This document shows positions 24,626-33,747 of a stretch of DNA of 64,000 nt, in pieces. The translations under genes and the position numbers were made by a program. Every line of letters begins with the position of its first letter. The first letter of the stretch is position 1. The stretch is from Ferdinandcohnia sp036962705 (lineage in GTDB: Bacteria > Bacillota > Bacilli > Bacillales > Bacillaceae_L), in contig NZ_JBALOQ010000003.1 of the NCBI RefSeq assembly GCF_036962705.1, forward strand, positions 186,001 through 250,000, in the 5' to 3' direction. The notes under the pieces are model-generated. The model did no database searches. It was not told the DNA's origin and saw nothing but the letters and a program-made list of their open reading frames with translations.

Positions 24626-25504
24626 TTATAAAGTATCCAGGTTTTCCTTTATCATTTCAACAAACGCTTGTACTTGCTTAAGTTCAAATGCATAATCATA
24701 GCCAACTAGCCATGTATCACGTTTCATTGGTTCATTGTTTTCATTCATTAACGGAATTTTATAGATGTTTTTCGTCTCTTCATCATTTAATGTGACTGAG
24801 GGCAAAATCGCATATCCTATTCCATTTAAAGTCATTTGTTTACATGTTTCAATTTGGTCAACCACAATTGTTCGGCGTGGTGTTGACTGAAAGGTGCGAT
24901 GCCACCATTCCTGGATTTCTTGATAATAAGTTGAGTCACTTTTAAATTGAATAAACGGTCGATCGGTTTCCCATACCTGTTCAATTTTTTGGATTTCTTT
25001 ATCAACCATATACATCGTATCCGTTAATAAATGGTGTTTTACACCCTTCCAGTCAGGCTTTCCACGAATGATACCAATATGTACAGTGTCATCATAGAGA
25101 TTTTTTAAGATTTCACTACTCCAACCGGTAATTAATGAAATTTTTGCATGGGGGTATTTATTCACATATTTCTTTAAAACTTTCGGAAGCCAATTTTGTC
25201 CGATAATGGATGCACATGCAATTTTAAGAGTCCCATGCACTTCTTGATTAAGTCCCTGAAGCTGCTCTCTTATTTTCTCCTCTTTCTCTACAACCTCTTT
25301 TGCAAAATCAATAATCTTTTCTCCCGCCGGTGTTGGGGTTAGCCCTTTTTGGGATCGTATAAAAATTTTAGTATTCCATGCTTTTTCAATCGTTTGAAGA
25401 CGTTGAGATAGTGCTGGCTGTGTCACAAATAAACGTTCTGAAGCTTTTCGCATATTTAATTCAGATGCAAGCACAACTAATAGTTGAAATTCGGAAAATT
25501 GCAC
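24626..25504 (-). CDS. ccpC: LysR-type regulator CcpC (YkuM)
   Basis: 292 residues. The N-terminal winged helix-turn-helix (residues 1-60, NMRKASERLFVTQPALSQR) is followed by the LysR effector domain (about 90-290). Over its length it closely matches B. subtilis CcpC, which represses citrate synthase and aconitase genes (citZ, citB) and responds to citrate. Its neighbours ykuL/darB and ykuS support the assignment. It fits a window rich in central-carbon genes. Confidence 0.92.
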   Translation of the reverse strand: MQFSEFQLLVVLASELNMRKASERLFVTQPALSQRLQTIEKAWNTKIFIRSQKGLTPTPAGEKIIDFAKEVVEKEEKIREQLQGLNQEVHGTLKIACASIIGQNWLPKVLKKYVNKYPHAKISLITGWSSEILKNLYDDTVHIGIIRGKPDWKGVKHHLLTDTMYMVDKEIQKIEQVWETDRPFIQFKSDSTYYQEIQEWWHRTFQSTPRRTIVVDQIETCKQMTLNGIGYAILPSVTLNDEETKNIYKIPLMNENNEPMKRDTWLVGYDYAFELKQVQAFVEMIKENLDTL

Positions 25505-25582
25505 ACTCGTTCCTCCCTGACCTCGAGGTTAGTTTTACCTATAGTATAATTTATACAATACTTAATTACATTCTTTACAGAA

Positions 25583-25613
25583 AAATACCTCCACGTTAAC
25601 TATGGAGGTATTT
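25583..25613. terminator. Terminator between darB and ccpC
   Basis: AAATACCTCCA and TGGAGGTATTT form a perfect 11-bp stem; A/T on both sides. Confidence 0.85.
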
Positions 25614-25619
25614 GAAACC

Positions 25620-26057
25620 TTATTTAATTTTAAGCTGTTTATTCAATTGTTTTAAAATTGCGCGACGGGTAAAAATACCCTCAAATACTAATTCATCATT
25701 TTCCACACAAACAAATGGGTTATCAATGACTAAATGAAGGCCTTTTAAGATATTGTCATTAAAGTTCAGCCGTGGGATCTCCCTGTTCATTACTTCTTCA
25801 ACCTTCATTTTCTCTAGACGTTCAAATTCAATTCTTTCTAATCCGAGGATTGAGTCCAGGATATGGGTTGAGCTAATTAATCCGTGCAGCTTATACTTTG
25901 GGTCTAATACTGGAACGGCTGTATAACCGGTTTTCGTAAGAACTAAAAGTGCGTGCTCTAGACTATTTCCGATTTGAACATGAGCAACTTTATCTGCTGG
26001 AATAATCATGTCTTTAATTGTTGTTTCAAATAAATTTTCACTCTGAAGACCAAACAT
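25620..26057 (-). CDS. darB: c-di-AMP-binding CBS-domain protein DarB (YkuL/CbpB)
   Basis: 145 residues with a tandem CBS pair (about 15-72 and 85-140). It matches B. subtilis DarB, which binds c-di-AMP and, when free of it, interacts with the (p)ppGpp synthetase Rel and with pyruvate carboxylase. Characteristic segments visible are VAHVQIGNSLEHALLVL and DNPFVCVENDELVFEGI. It lies directly upstream of ccpC, as in B. subtilis. Confidence 0.9.
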   Translation of the reverse strand: MFGLQSENLFETTIKDMIIPADKVAHVQIGNSLEHALLVLTKTGYTAVPVLDPKYKLHGLISSTHILDSILGLERIEFERLEKMKVEEVMNREIPRLNFNDNILKGLHLVIDNPFVCVENDELVFEGIFTRRAILKQLNKQLKIK

Positions 26058-26206
26058 GTAAGCCTCACAACCTCACATCGTAATTATTTTTCATATATTA
26101 CCAGTTTGCTATTATTAATGCTCCTCTTTTATCTTACCATAATTTTATGTGGATAACTTGTATTATTTAGCGTAGATTGTTTTGGAAGGATGCAGTAATA
26201 AGAAAA

Positions 26207-26229
26207 AGGTCCGGCAATGAACCGAACCT
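26207..26229 (-). terminator. Terminator of ykuJ
   Basis: AGGT, CGG and their complements form an imperfect stem; the minus strand then has TTTTTCTT. Confidence 0.65.
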
Positions 26230-26241
26230 AAAAGAAAATGA

Positions 26242-26478
26242 TTAACTAATTAAATCAAAAATTTCAATTGCAATCATATCAATATTATCGAATTGATATG
26301 TTTTAGGCTTTTCCCCTTGCTGGTATACTTCGAGTTCAAAAGTACTTGTTTTATTAAAATATTTTACACTGCACTTTCTTTCACCATTTACTTCAAAAAA
26401 ACGTTGAGGGGGCTCCCCACCATTTGCATTTTCCTGAAGGCTTATAAGACGAGATATGATTCCTTGCAACTGTGACAT
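26242..26478 (-). CDS. ykuJ: YkuJ family protein (DUF1797)
   Basis: 78 residues from the ATG at 26478 (MSQLQGIISRL), chosen by family alignment and by the AGGAGAGG site; upstream in-frame ATGs lack one. Typical segments are RFFEVNGERKCSVKYF and YQFDNIDMIAIEIFDL. Small alpha/beta protein of unknown role. It belongs to the yku block; ykuK is not present next to it. Confidence 0.9.
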   Translation of the reverse strand: MSQLQGIISRLISLQENANGGEPPQRFFEVNGERKCSVKYFNKTSTFELEVYQQGEKPKTYQFDNIDMIAIEIFDLIS

Positions 26479-26663
26479 AAGTGCCTCTCCTTTCATATGC
26501 ATAAAGCCTATTTCATTTTAGGATTGAGCAATATCCATTCTTCTATCCACATTTTTCGAACGGAGCAATATTATCAGAATATTGTATTCAATACCTTTAC
26601 ATAACTACTATGTAACAATACAATAAAATTAGCCATGAAACAATAAAAAATTGGGAGGAAAGC

Positions 26664-27620
26664 ATGTCAAATCTCACAAAACTAAATGAGCGAATATTTT
26701 TAATTGATGCACATGATTTGGGAAGAAAAGCACGAACTGGTTCTTACATAATTTTAGAAGAAAAAATTACGATTGTCGAAACAAGTGCAAGTCCGTCCAT
26801 TCCATACATTTTAGAAGGATTAAAAGAACTTGAGATTCATCCAAATGATGTTGAGTATATAATCGTAACTCATATACATTTAGACCATGCTGGAGGTGCT
26901 GGACTCTTGCTTCAGCATTGTCCAAATGCAAAGGTGGTTGTTCATCCGAAAGGAGCTAGGCATTTAGCTGACCCAAGCCGCTTAATCGCAGGTGCAAGAG
27001 CAGTCTATGGTGAGGACTTTGATTCATTATTTGATCCGATTTTACCCATCCCAGAGGAAAAACTAATTATTAAAGAAGATCAATCAGAGCTTACGATTGG
27101 TCCAACTTGTACACTTGTTTTTTATGATTCACCAGGGCACGCTAATCATCACTTTAGTATTTATGATCCTGTCAGCAACGGTATTTTTACTGGTGACTCA
27201 ATCGGTGTTTATTATCACGAGCTCGTAAAAGATCAAATTGATCTCTTTTTGCCTTCAACCTCACCCAATCAATTCCGGCCTGATGCAATGCTTGAAACTG
27301 CCGAAAAAATAATAAAGATACAAGTTTCAACTATTTATTTTGGTCATTATGGGATGACATCGAATGTGAATGAGGTATATAAGCAGCTCTCATTTTGGTT
27401 ACCTATCTTTGTGAATGCGGGGAAACAGTCGTTTGCAGAACATCCGACATCAAGTCCAGATGAGCACAAAGATATGATCAAGGAACTGATTTTAAAAGAG
27501 GTTGAATCCTACCTTGATGAACGCGATGTGCCAAGGAATCATGATGTTTACGAAATAATTGAAATTGACCTTGATATATGTGCGATGGGAATTGTTGATT
27601 CGATGCTTAAAGTAAAATAG
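26664..27620 (+). CDS. Metallo-beta-lactamase-fold hydrolase
   Basis: 318 residues. The zinc motif THIHLDHAGG near residue 70 (HxHxDH), a downstream His in SPGHANHHFS near 160, the metal-bridging Asp in FTGDS near 175 and a C-terminal FGHYG His near 227 indicate a complete dinuclear site. About 80 residues of helical C-terminal extension follow. The substrate is unknown; glyoxalase-II-like or lactonase-like activities are possible. The start has a GGGAGGAAAGC ribosome site. It is absent from the equivalent place in B. subtilis. Confidence 0.8.
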   Translation: MSNLTKLNERIFLIDAHDLGRKARTGSYIILEEKITIVETSASPSIPYILEGLKELEIHPNDVEYIIVTHIHLDHAGGAGLLLQHCPNAKVVVHPKGARHLADPSRLIAGARAVYGEDFDSLFDPILPIPEEKLIIKEDQSELTIGPTCTLVFYDSPGHANHHFSIYDPVSNGIFTGDSIGVYYHELVKDQIDLFLPSTSPNQFRPDAMLETAEKIIKIQVSTIYFGHYGMTSNVNEVYKQLSFWLPIFVNAGKQSFAEHPTSSPDEHKDMIKELILKEVESYLDERDVPRNHDVYEIIEIDLDICAMGIVDSMLKVK

Positions 27621-27644
27621 AAATCCCATTGGGATTTCTATTTT
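27619..27644. terminator. Terminator of the MBL hydrolase gene
   Basis: AGAAATCCC and GGGATTTCT pair around ATT, overlapping the stop codon, with a T-run after. Confidence 0.9.
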
Positions 27645-27650
27645 CATGTA

Positions 27651-28292
27651 TTAAAAGATCTTGTTAAAGAAGCCCGCTTGTAACGGGGTGCGATTATCCA
27701 TTTCAAGCAATGAATAAATTGTCGTTTTAAACAGGTTCCATGTTAAAAATGCAAGATCCGTTTTAGATATTTCCTTTTGCCCGGTATCCTCTTTTACAGA
27801 AGGAGGCTCATCTTCCATGGCTAAATCAGTGATCATCCAATTTGAGTTTATTTTTTCAAGTGTGATTATTTCATAATGATCTTTATAAGAAACTGGTCCT
27901 GATTCGGGAGTTTTAAATAATTCATAGACAAAAATTTTATTTTCTCCCTGATCAAATAAAATCTTCGTTTTATCTGTATAGGAATAAAACGGAACAAAGT
28001 ATAGGGCAAAATCCGAACCATATACAATATACCCCTCTTCTTCCTTCATCAAATTCTCCTCTAAAAAGGTTGCTGCATAGTCCTCATAAAAATAAGGGGC
28101 GAGGATTTGCTGAACCTCATCATAGGTACGAAATTCTAATGTCAGTGAAGATTGTGCCTGAAAGGCTTCTTGCAGAAGTGTAAACACTTCCTCCTTTGTT
28201 AGTGGTTGATTAGATGATGCTATAGCCGTAGGAACTGAAACAAGTCCGATAAAACAAATGACAATGAGTAGTAGTACGATTCGCTTGCTCAA
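27651..28292 (-). CDS. Secreted protein of unknown function (DUF3993-like)
   Basis: 213 residues. A Sec signal peptide (residues 1-25, cleavage near AIASS) precedes a mature domain rich in aromatic residues (APYFYEDYAATFLEEN, YFVPFYSYTDKTK), with alpha+beta layout reminiscent of NTF2-like folds. I recall DUF3993 for similar Bacillus proteins, but this is uncertain. A charged linker near residue 165 precedes a hydrophobic C-terminus. Downstream of fadH on the same strand. Confidence 0.6.
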   Translation of the reverse strand: MSKRIVLLLIVICFIGLVSVPTAIASSNQPLTKEEVFTLLQEAFQAQSSLTLEFRTYDEVQQILAPYFYEDYAATFLEENLMKEEEGYIVYGSDFALYFVPFYSYTDKTKILFDQGENKIFVYELFKTPESGPVSYKDHYEIITLEKINSNWMITDLAMEDEPPSVKEDTGQKEISKTDLAFLTWNLFKTTIYSLLEMDNRTPLQAGFFNKIF

Positions 28293-28484
28293 AATATCAT
28301 CCTCTCCTTGCTAGACTGGCATTGTACAAGTACCCTCATTTTAACAATATCTAAGTTTCAGATGGACATGAATCGTTCGTTAAATAATTGCAGATTTTGA
28401 CACAATATACGTTATACAAACAATTAATTCAAAAATCCACCGAAAAAAAGAAAGAATTTTGGCAAGGATTATTCCCATAATTAA

Positions 28485-28511
28485 AGAAAGACCACAATTA
28501 GTGGACCTTCT
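28485..28511 (-). terminator. Probable terminator of fadH
   Basis: AGAA, G and CCAC pair with GTGG, C and TTCT with two mismatches. Moderate strength. Confidence 0.45.
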
Positions 28512-28527
28512 CTTGATTATTAAACTA

Positions 28528-29292
28528 TTAAAATGGATGCTGATTAAGCCATTGACCTCCATCCATTGTAATGCATTCCCCATTCACGTAGGCTGCACGG
28601 TCAGATAACAGAAAATAGGCGAGTTCTGCGATTTCTTCAGGTGTTCCTAATCGTCCTAACGGCACACTACCAAGAGTTCGTTTTGCGGCTTCTTCGGATT
28701 CCCAAAGTTTTTCCGCTCCTCCTGTACGCTCGATCGGGCCTGGTGCAATCGCATTGACGCGAATTCCATATTTACTTCCCCATTCAACAGCAAGCGTACG
28801 AGTCATGGATAACACACCCGCTTTTGCTGCGGCTGAATGAATGACCCCAGCACCAGCACCCCAAGCATATGTAGCAACCATATTAATGATACTGCCTTTG
28901 ATTTTCTTTTCAATCCAATATTTTCCTACTGCGGAACTGCAATAAAATGTTCCATTTAACACAATGTTGATGACGGCATTCCAACCATTTACAGATAATT
29001 TCTCGGCTGGACAAATAAAGTTCCCTGCAGCATTGTTAACAAGATAATCAATGCGACCAAATGCTTCATCGGTCATTTTAACCATATGTAGAGCATGCTC
29101 TGGCTCTCTCACATCCATTTGAACAATAAGAACTTGGTCTGGAAAGGTTTCAATTTTCTTTTTCGTCTCTTCCAATTTTTCAAGAGTCCGGCCAGTGATG
29201 ACAACATGCGCCCCAGCACTTGCAAACCTCTTTGCCATATACTTCCCCATACCACTTGATGCCCCTGTGACAATTACAACTTTCCCCTTCAT
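28528..29292 (-). CDS. fadH: 2,4-dienoyl-CoA reductase FadH (YkuF), SDR family
   Basis: 254 residues, a classical-length short-chain dehydrogenase. The NADP-binding TGASSGMGK is near residue 9 and NNAAGNF near residue 87. The canonical YxxxK is absent: the Tyr lies in ATYAWG and the Lys in SAAAKAG, 15 residues later, which is the pattern of mitochondrial-type 2,4-dienoyl-CoA reductases. It reduces dienoyl-CoA intermediates during beta-oxidation of unsaturated fatty acids. It lies next to ykuE as in B. subtilis. Confidence 0.9.
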   Translation of the reverse strand: MKGKVVIVTGASSGMGKYMAKRFASAGAHVVITGRTLEKLEETKKKIETFPDQVLIVQMDVREPEHALHMVKMTDEAFGRIDYLVNNAAGNFICPAEKLSVNGWNAVINIVLNGTFYCSSAVGKYWIEKKIKGSIINMVATYAWGAGAGVIHSAAAKAGVLSMTRTLAVEWGSKYGIRVNAIAPGPIERTGGAEKLWESEEAAKRTLGSVPLGRLGTPEEIAELAYFLLSDRAAYVNGECITMDGGQWLNQHPF

Positions 29293-29307
29293 CTAATCTC
29301 CCCCTTA

Positions 29308-29493
29308 TCAAATGCGCCTTGGCGTATTTGCGCCCGATTTTTTTCGAGCAAGCTCGAAAAGTTTCCTTTGAAAAATCGAGGCATCCGCCGGAGGCTTTAA
29401 CTTTATTCAGACGAGGTTTGAACTCCACACTTAATTAGATTCTCATTTCATTTATCCAACTCATAAAAATAGGTGAATACTGAATAAAGTTAA
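29308..29493 (+). repeat. Interspersed repeat family 1, copy D
   Basis: Intact module order: CGCCTTGGCG, GATTTTT-hairpin-AAAAATC, CATCCGCCGGAGGC, TTAACTTTATTCAG, a long AT-rich loop of about 65 nt, CTGAATAAAGTTAA. Divergent fadH/ykuE spacer. Confidence 0.87.
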
Positions 29494-29526
29494 AATGAAT
29501 GATCATTCACTTTTATTATATCATAA

Positions 29527-29660
29527 TCAAATACGCCAAGGCGTATTTGCGTCCAGATTTTTCGAGCATGCTCGAAACATTTCCTTTAAAAATCGCATGT
29601 CTCCGCCGGAGGCTTAAATTTATTCAGTAGAAGTCTATTACTACTACTGAATAAATTTAA
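29527..29660 (+). repeat. Interspersed repeat family 1, copy E
   Basis: Only about 33 bp after copy D, same orientation. The first module is a perfect 20-bp palindrome (AAATACGCCAAGGCGTATTT). Terminal arms are AAATTTATTCAGTAG/CTACTGAATAAATTT, changed on both sides relative to the other copies. Confidence 0.87.
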
Positions 29661-29753
29661 CAACTGTAATACATATTTAAAAATTATTTGAATATGAATA
29701 TGCTACACTAGTACATGACTTCAAATGATTTAATAGATAGGTTGGCGGTTAAG

Positions 29754-30617
29754 ATGTCTAAAAAATATACAAGACGAACATTTATAAAACGGGCATTTGC
29801 TACTACTTCAACAGCTATTATCGCGGCTTCTTTCGGGTATTGGTATGCCCGTTATTTGGAGCCAAAACAGCTTGAAGTTTCAAGGCACGAAATTCGGCAT
29901 CCTATCATTCCCAAAAAATTCAACAATGTAAAGATTGTCCAATTTAGTGATACACATGTTGGACATCATTTTACATTGGAACAGCTGGAAAAAATTGTCG
30001 ATAAAATAAATACTCTAAAACCCGACCTTCTGTTTTTTACAGGTGATTTAATGGATGAGCCTAATAAATACGCAGGAACAAACCACCTTATTCCAATTCT
30101 TGAAAGATTAGAAGCACCACTAGGGAAATTCGCAATTTATGGAAACCATGACCATGGAGGCTATGGTTCGGAAATATATAAAAAGCTGATGAATCAAACT
30201 GGGTTTACACTTTTAATGAATACCTCGAAGGAAATTTACGTAGAGGATTCTAAAATCACAATTGTCGGACTCGATGATGTCATGCTTGGCCGCCCTAATT
30301 TTGAACAAGCTTTTAAAGAGGTTGATACCACTAGTTTTAATATACTGCTTGCACATGAGCCAGATATTGCCGACCGTGCAGAAGAAGTAGGAGCGCATGT
30401 GCAATTATCGGGACATAGTCATGGTGGACAAATACAGCTTCCATTTTTCGGCCCACTAATTACCCCTCCGCTTGGCAGCATTTACTATGAGGGAGCTCAT
30501 CATATTGGTCCTAATAAAATGTTCCTATATGTCAATCGTGGCCTCGGAACAACAAGATTGCCTCTACGTTTTTTAGCAAAACCAGAAGTATCAATTTTTA
30601 CATTAATTTCCACATAA
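29754..30617 (+). CDS. ykuE: Tat-exported metallophosphoesterase YkuE
   Basis: 287 residues from the ATG at 29754 (B. subtilis YkuE has 286); the frame is open to an ATG at 29715, but neither start has a strong SD. The twin-arginine signal is KKYTRRTFIKRAF near residues 2-14. The calcineurin-like metal motifs are complete: FSDTHVGH (DxH), TGDLMD (GDxxD), GNHDHGG (GNHD) and SGHSHGGQ (GHxH). In B. subtilis YkuE is a Tat substrate delivered to the cell wall. The natural substrate is unknown. Confidence 0.93.
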   Translation: MSKKYTRRTFIKRAFATTSTAIIAASFGYWYARYLEPKQLEVSRHEIRHPIIPKKFNNVKIVQFSDTHVGHHFTLEQLEKIVDKINTLKPDLLFFTGDLMDEPNKYAGTNHLIPILERLEAPLGKFAIYGNHDHGGYGSEIYKKLMNQTGFTLLMNTSKEIYVEDSKITIVGLDDVMLGRPNFEQAFKEVDTTSFNILLAHEPDIADRAEEVGAHVQLSGHSHGGQIQLPFFGPLITPPLGSIYYEGAHHIGPNKMFLYVNRGLGTTRLPLRFLAKPEVSIFTLIST

Positions 30618-30648
30618 AAAAGAGGATGTCGCACTGGCATCCTCTTTT
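30617..30648. terminator. Bidirectional terminator ykuE / GGDEF-EAL gene
   Basis: AAAAGAGGATG and CATCCTCTTTT pair perfectly around a 9-nt loop between convergent genes. Confidence 0.93.
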
Positions 30649-30653
30649 ATCAT

Positions 30654-32384
30654 CTACATATTTTTTAAATAATGTTCAATCATTTCACTTTCCGGAATTG
30701 GCTTACTAAAGAAATAGCCTTGTACCTTGTGACAACCCATAATCTTGAAAAATTCTACCTGTTGTTCCTCTTCAACACCCTCTGCAATAACAGATAGACC
30801 AAGGCTTTGTGCTAAGTGAATTATCGTTGTTGTAATTGCAGCATCCTTCTCATCACGCAGCACATCCTTTACAAAGGACTGGTCAATTTTCAGTGTATCT
30901 ATCGGAAGTTTTTTAATATAGCTTAAGGAGGAATAACCTGTCCCAAAGTCGTCAACGGATATACGAACGCCGATCTCCTTTAATTTTGAGAGAGTTTGTA
31001 ACGTGCTCTTCGGGTCCTGCATAGCCCCTTCTGTAAGCTCAAATTCAAGACTTCCTGGATATATTTGGTTTTGTTCGATATTTTGTTGAATAATTTTCAC
31101 TAATTCAGGCTGCTGGAATTGCTTCGGTGACAAATTGATCGAAATAGAAACAGGTCCATACCCGTCCTCTTTCCACTGCTTTAGTTTTCGGCATACGGTC
31201 TGAATAATCCATTCTCCAATCGCTAGAATAAGCCCGGTATCCTCCGCAATTGGGATAAATTCAGCAGGTGACACGAACCCGAGAACCGGATGCTTCCACC
31301 TTAAGAGCGCCTCAAAGCTTGTGACTTTATCTGTACTTAGGTCCAACTGTGGTTGGTAATAGATTTCGAGTTCATTTTTCTCGATCGCTTTTCTAAGACC
31401 TGTCTCTAGATTCATCAAGTGTGAAGTATGTTTTTGTAAATCAGTACTATAATATTGATAAAGCGATCTACCTAATTCCTTTGCACGATAAAGGGCAGTA
31501 TCAGCATTCTTTATTAACGTATTGCCATCACTTCCATCTGTTGGAAAAATACTAATTCCGATGCTAGCTGAAATAAAAAATTCTTTTTTTTCTAATAGGA
31601 AAGGCTTTTCAAAAGCCCGGTTCACGCTTTGTGCGAATTCCTCAGAAAGCTCTCTTGACGTGTTTGGTAGGATCACAATGAATTCGTCCCCACCTTGCCG
31701 GAACACTTTAAAGCTCTTTTGACTTATTGATGCTAACCTATATCCAACTTCTTTTAAAAGATGATCTCCAGCAACATGCCCCATAGAATCATTAAAAAAT
31801 TTAAAACGGTCAAGATCAATAAACATTAATGCTAGATTTTGGTTATTAATTTCTGCTTCTTCTACTGCGGTATCTAAGTCCTTTTTTAGCGAACTGCGAT
31901 TCGGCAGCCCTGTAAGCTGATCATGATAAGCCATATAGGTTATCATTTCTTTATCAGCAACTCTCGCAGATATATCACGCGTAACACTTACGATAAAAGT
32001 AATATTGCCCTTATCATCAAAAATTGGTGTTAAAATGGATTCTCCGTGAACGACTCTCTTGTTAGCTAAAATGACAACATCCTGAAATGAGACCGGTTCT
32101 TTTTTCTCCATGACAGACTTGTATTGTTCGTCCAAATGGGTTGCTGTATCAAAAGGCAATACTTCATAAAGTGTTTTCCCAAGACTAGCACTAGTCAATT
32201 TCGCATGCCCCTTGGCTACTTCATTTAAGAAAACATAAGAAAAGCTTCCATTCTCTTTTACTTTCATGACGTATATTAAATCCTTAATGTGCTTAAGGAT
32301 AATTTCAAAAATGATTCCTTCAATTTTATCATCAAAACGGCTAAATTTATCATCTTTTAGGATGACATTGTTCATTCTGTTCAT
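30654..32384 (-). CDS. PAS-GGDEF-EAL c-di-GMP turnover protein
   Basis: 576 residues, no transmembrane segment. PAS domain (about 25-145, ending SVTRDISARVADKE), GGDEF domain (about 150-305, intact GGDEF active site), and EAL domain (about 320-570) with EALLRW, the metal and catalytic segments NLSPKQF, ELTEGAM, VDDFGTGYSSL and AEGVEEE all present. Both synthesis and hydrolysis of c-di-GMP therefore look possible; such tandem proteins are often net phosphodiesterases. No c-di-GMP effector is adjacent. Confidence 0.9.
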   Translation of the reverse strand: MNRMNNVILKDDKFSRFDDKIEGIIFEIILKHIKDLIYVMKVKENGSFSYVFLNEVAKGHAKLTSASLGKTLYEVLPFDTATHLDEQYKSVMEKKEPVSFQDVVILANKRVVHGESILTPIFDDKGNITFIVSVTRDISARVADKEMITYMAYHDQLTGLPNRSSLKKDLDTAVEEAEINNQNLALMFIDLDRFKFFNDSMGHVAGDHLLKEVGYRLASISQKSFKVFRQGGDEFIVILPNTSRELSEEFAQSVNRAFEKPFLLEKKEFFISASIGISIFPTDGSDGNTLIKNADTALYRAKELGRSLYQYYSTDLQKHTSHLMNLETGLRKAIEKNELEIYYQPQLDLSTDKVTSFEALLRWKHPVLGFVSPAEFIPIAEDTGLILAIGEWIIQTVCRKLKQWKEDGYGPVSISINLSPKQFQQPELVKIIQQNIEQNQIYPGSLEFELTEGAMQDPKSTLQTLSKLKEIGVRISVDDFGTGYSSLSYIKKLPIDTLKIDQSFVKDVLRDEKDAAITTTIIHLAQSLGLSVIAEGVEEEQQVEFFKIMGCHKVQGYFFSKPIPESEMIEHYLKNM

Positions 32385-32565
32385 GATACCATTCCCTATT
32401 ACTAGTAATATCTAAATCTTTCTACATTTAACGACAAAAAACCTTTTTTTCTTTAGAATTTTTTCAATATATCTATTGCGAATTTCTATGAATCGGATAC
32501 ATGCTAGATGAATTTGTAAAAATTCACTACTAACAGTATAATAAAAGATAGAAAGGAGAGAAAGT

Positions 32566-33033
32566 ATGAAAAAACAGGTAAATCAAACCCCGCTTGAACC
32601 AAATGTGGACAACCTAGCTCGTGCCATCTTTGTTGTGAACCGACATGCTAAAACAGCGACAAACCCTAAATTTTTATATTTGCTTAAACGAAAAGCATTA
32701 GAAAAGCTTATCTCAGAAGGAAAAGCTAAAAAAGAAGGACTTCATTTTTCCAGAAATCCGAAAAATAGTCAACAGCAATCCGATGTCTTAATTTCAGCCG
32801 GAGATTATTATTTTCACATGCCTCCTACAAAAGAAGACTTCTCTCGCCTACCACACCTTGGAAAGTTGAATCAGACATATCGCAATCCAAAAACCTATCT
32901 ATCACTTTCTCTAGCTAAAAGCCTTCTACAGCAATACGTTGGAATTGAAGAACAAACGGAGAATACTCATCGTCCAAACAAACGAACCTACCAAAAACCC
33001 GTATTCAAAAAACTAGGAGAAAGTTATCGTTGA
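32566..33033 (+). CDS. ykyB: YkyB family protein
   Basis: 155 residues, basic, soluble. It matches YkyB over its length, including NLARAIFVVNRHAKTA near residue 17 and the segment KKEGLHFSRNPKNSQQQSD. The function is unknown. A GAAAGGAGAG site precedes the ATG. In B. subtilis it sits near kinA and ykuE, as here. Confidence 0.88.
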   Translation: MKKQVNQTPLEPNVDNLARAIFVVNRHAKTATNPKFLYLLKRKALEKLISEGKAKKEGLHFSRNPKNSQQQSDVLISAGDYYFHMPPTKEDFSRLPHLGKLNQTYRNPKTYLSLSLAKSLLQQYVGIEEQTENTHRPNKRTYQKPVFKKLGESYR

Positions 33034-33041
33034 TTCAATAA

Positions 33042-33072
33042 AAAAAACCAGGTGTATGCACCTGGTTTTTTA
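33042..33072. terminator. Bidirectional terminator ykyB / DUF1906 gene
   Basis: AAAAAACCAGGTG and CACCTGGTTTTTT pair perfectly around TATG. Confidence 0.93.
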
Positions 33073-33720
33073 ATATAAGTAATTTAAGGTGCGTTGGTCG
33101 GCTAAGTTTGTATCAATATGATAGTCTTTCGAATCTCTTCCATATTGCCATACCCACACATTTGCTTTACTTTTAGGTGAATGCGGTCGAAAGATAGGTG
33201 CATTTCGTTCCCTCGTCACCCCAGGTTCTGGCTCTGCACTCCATAATAATGTTTGTATCGCCACCTGGTTATTTTTTCGAACAGCCTCACTATAAGCATT
33301 GGAAAAATCACCTTCGATTGGGTCAGAGTAAATTCCAGGACGATAACCAGTTGGGGAAATTGTCTCCACCCACCCGCGAATCCACGCTTCATCTACAGCA
33401 AAAAAGCGTTCGATATTTGCAAATAAGGCTACATTATTTGGAATACCTAGACGTCTTGCATTAAATACAGCATTTCGTGCAGCAAGCTGCCCTTTTTCAT
33501 AGCCAGTCTCATCAGAAAAAACATAATAAATGGGCAAAACCTTTATACCTCGATTTCGTAAAAATGAAATTTCTACTTTAGTTAGGCCCTGTGATACATT
33601 TGGAACTTCACTTAAATATCTGCCCCAGAATTTTGGGTTTCCTAATTTACTTTTCACGGATGTATATAATTCCTCATCGACGGTTGCCGCCGAATCCACT
33701 CCCCACACATATCTTGGCAT
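33070..33720 (-). CDS. DUF1906 glycoside-hydrolase-like protein
   Basis: 216 residues covering a single DUF1906 domain, a TIM-barrel fold related to GH25-like hydrolases (Rv2525c type). The N-terminal GVDSAA, WGRYLSEV near residue 33, YYVFSDE near 65 and IYSDP near 148 are typical; acidic residues line the expected pocket. No signal peptide, so export would need another route or mother-cell lysis. It follows the propeller gene by 27 bp, so both probably act together on a glycan such as peptidoglycan or a spore-surface polymer; that role is inference. Confidence 0.8.
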   Translation of the reverse strand: MPRYVWGVDSAATVDEELYTSVKSKLGNPKFWGRYLSEVPNVSQGLTKVEISFLRNRGIKVLPIYYVFSDETGYEKGQLAARNAVFNARRLGIPNNVALFANIERFFAVDEAWIRGWVETISPTGYRPGIYSDPIEGDFSNAYSEAVRKNNQVAIQTLLWSAEPEPGVTRERNAPIFRPHSPKSKANVWVWQYGRDSKDYHIDTNLADQRTLNYLY

Positions 33721-33747
33721 ATTTACAACTCCTTACTGTATGGCAAA

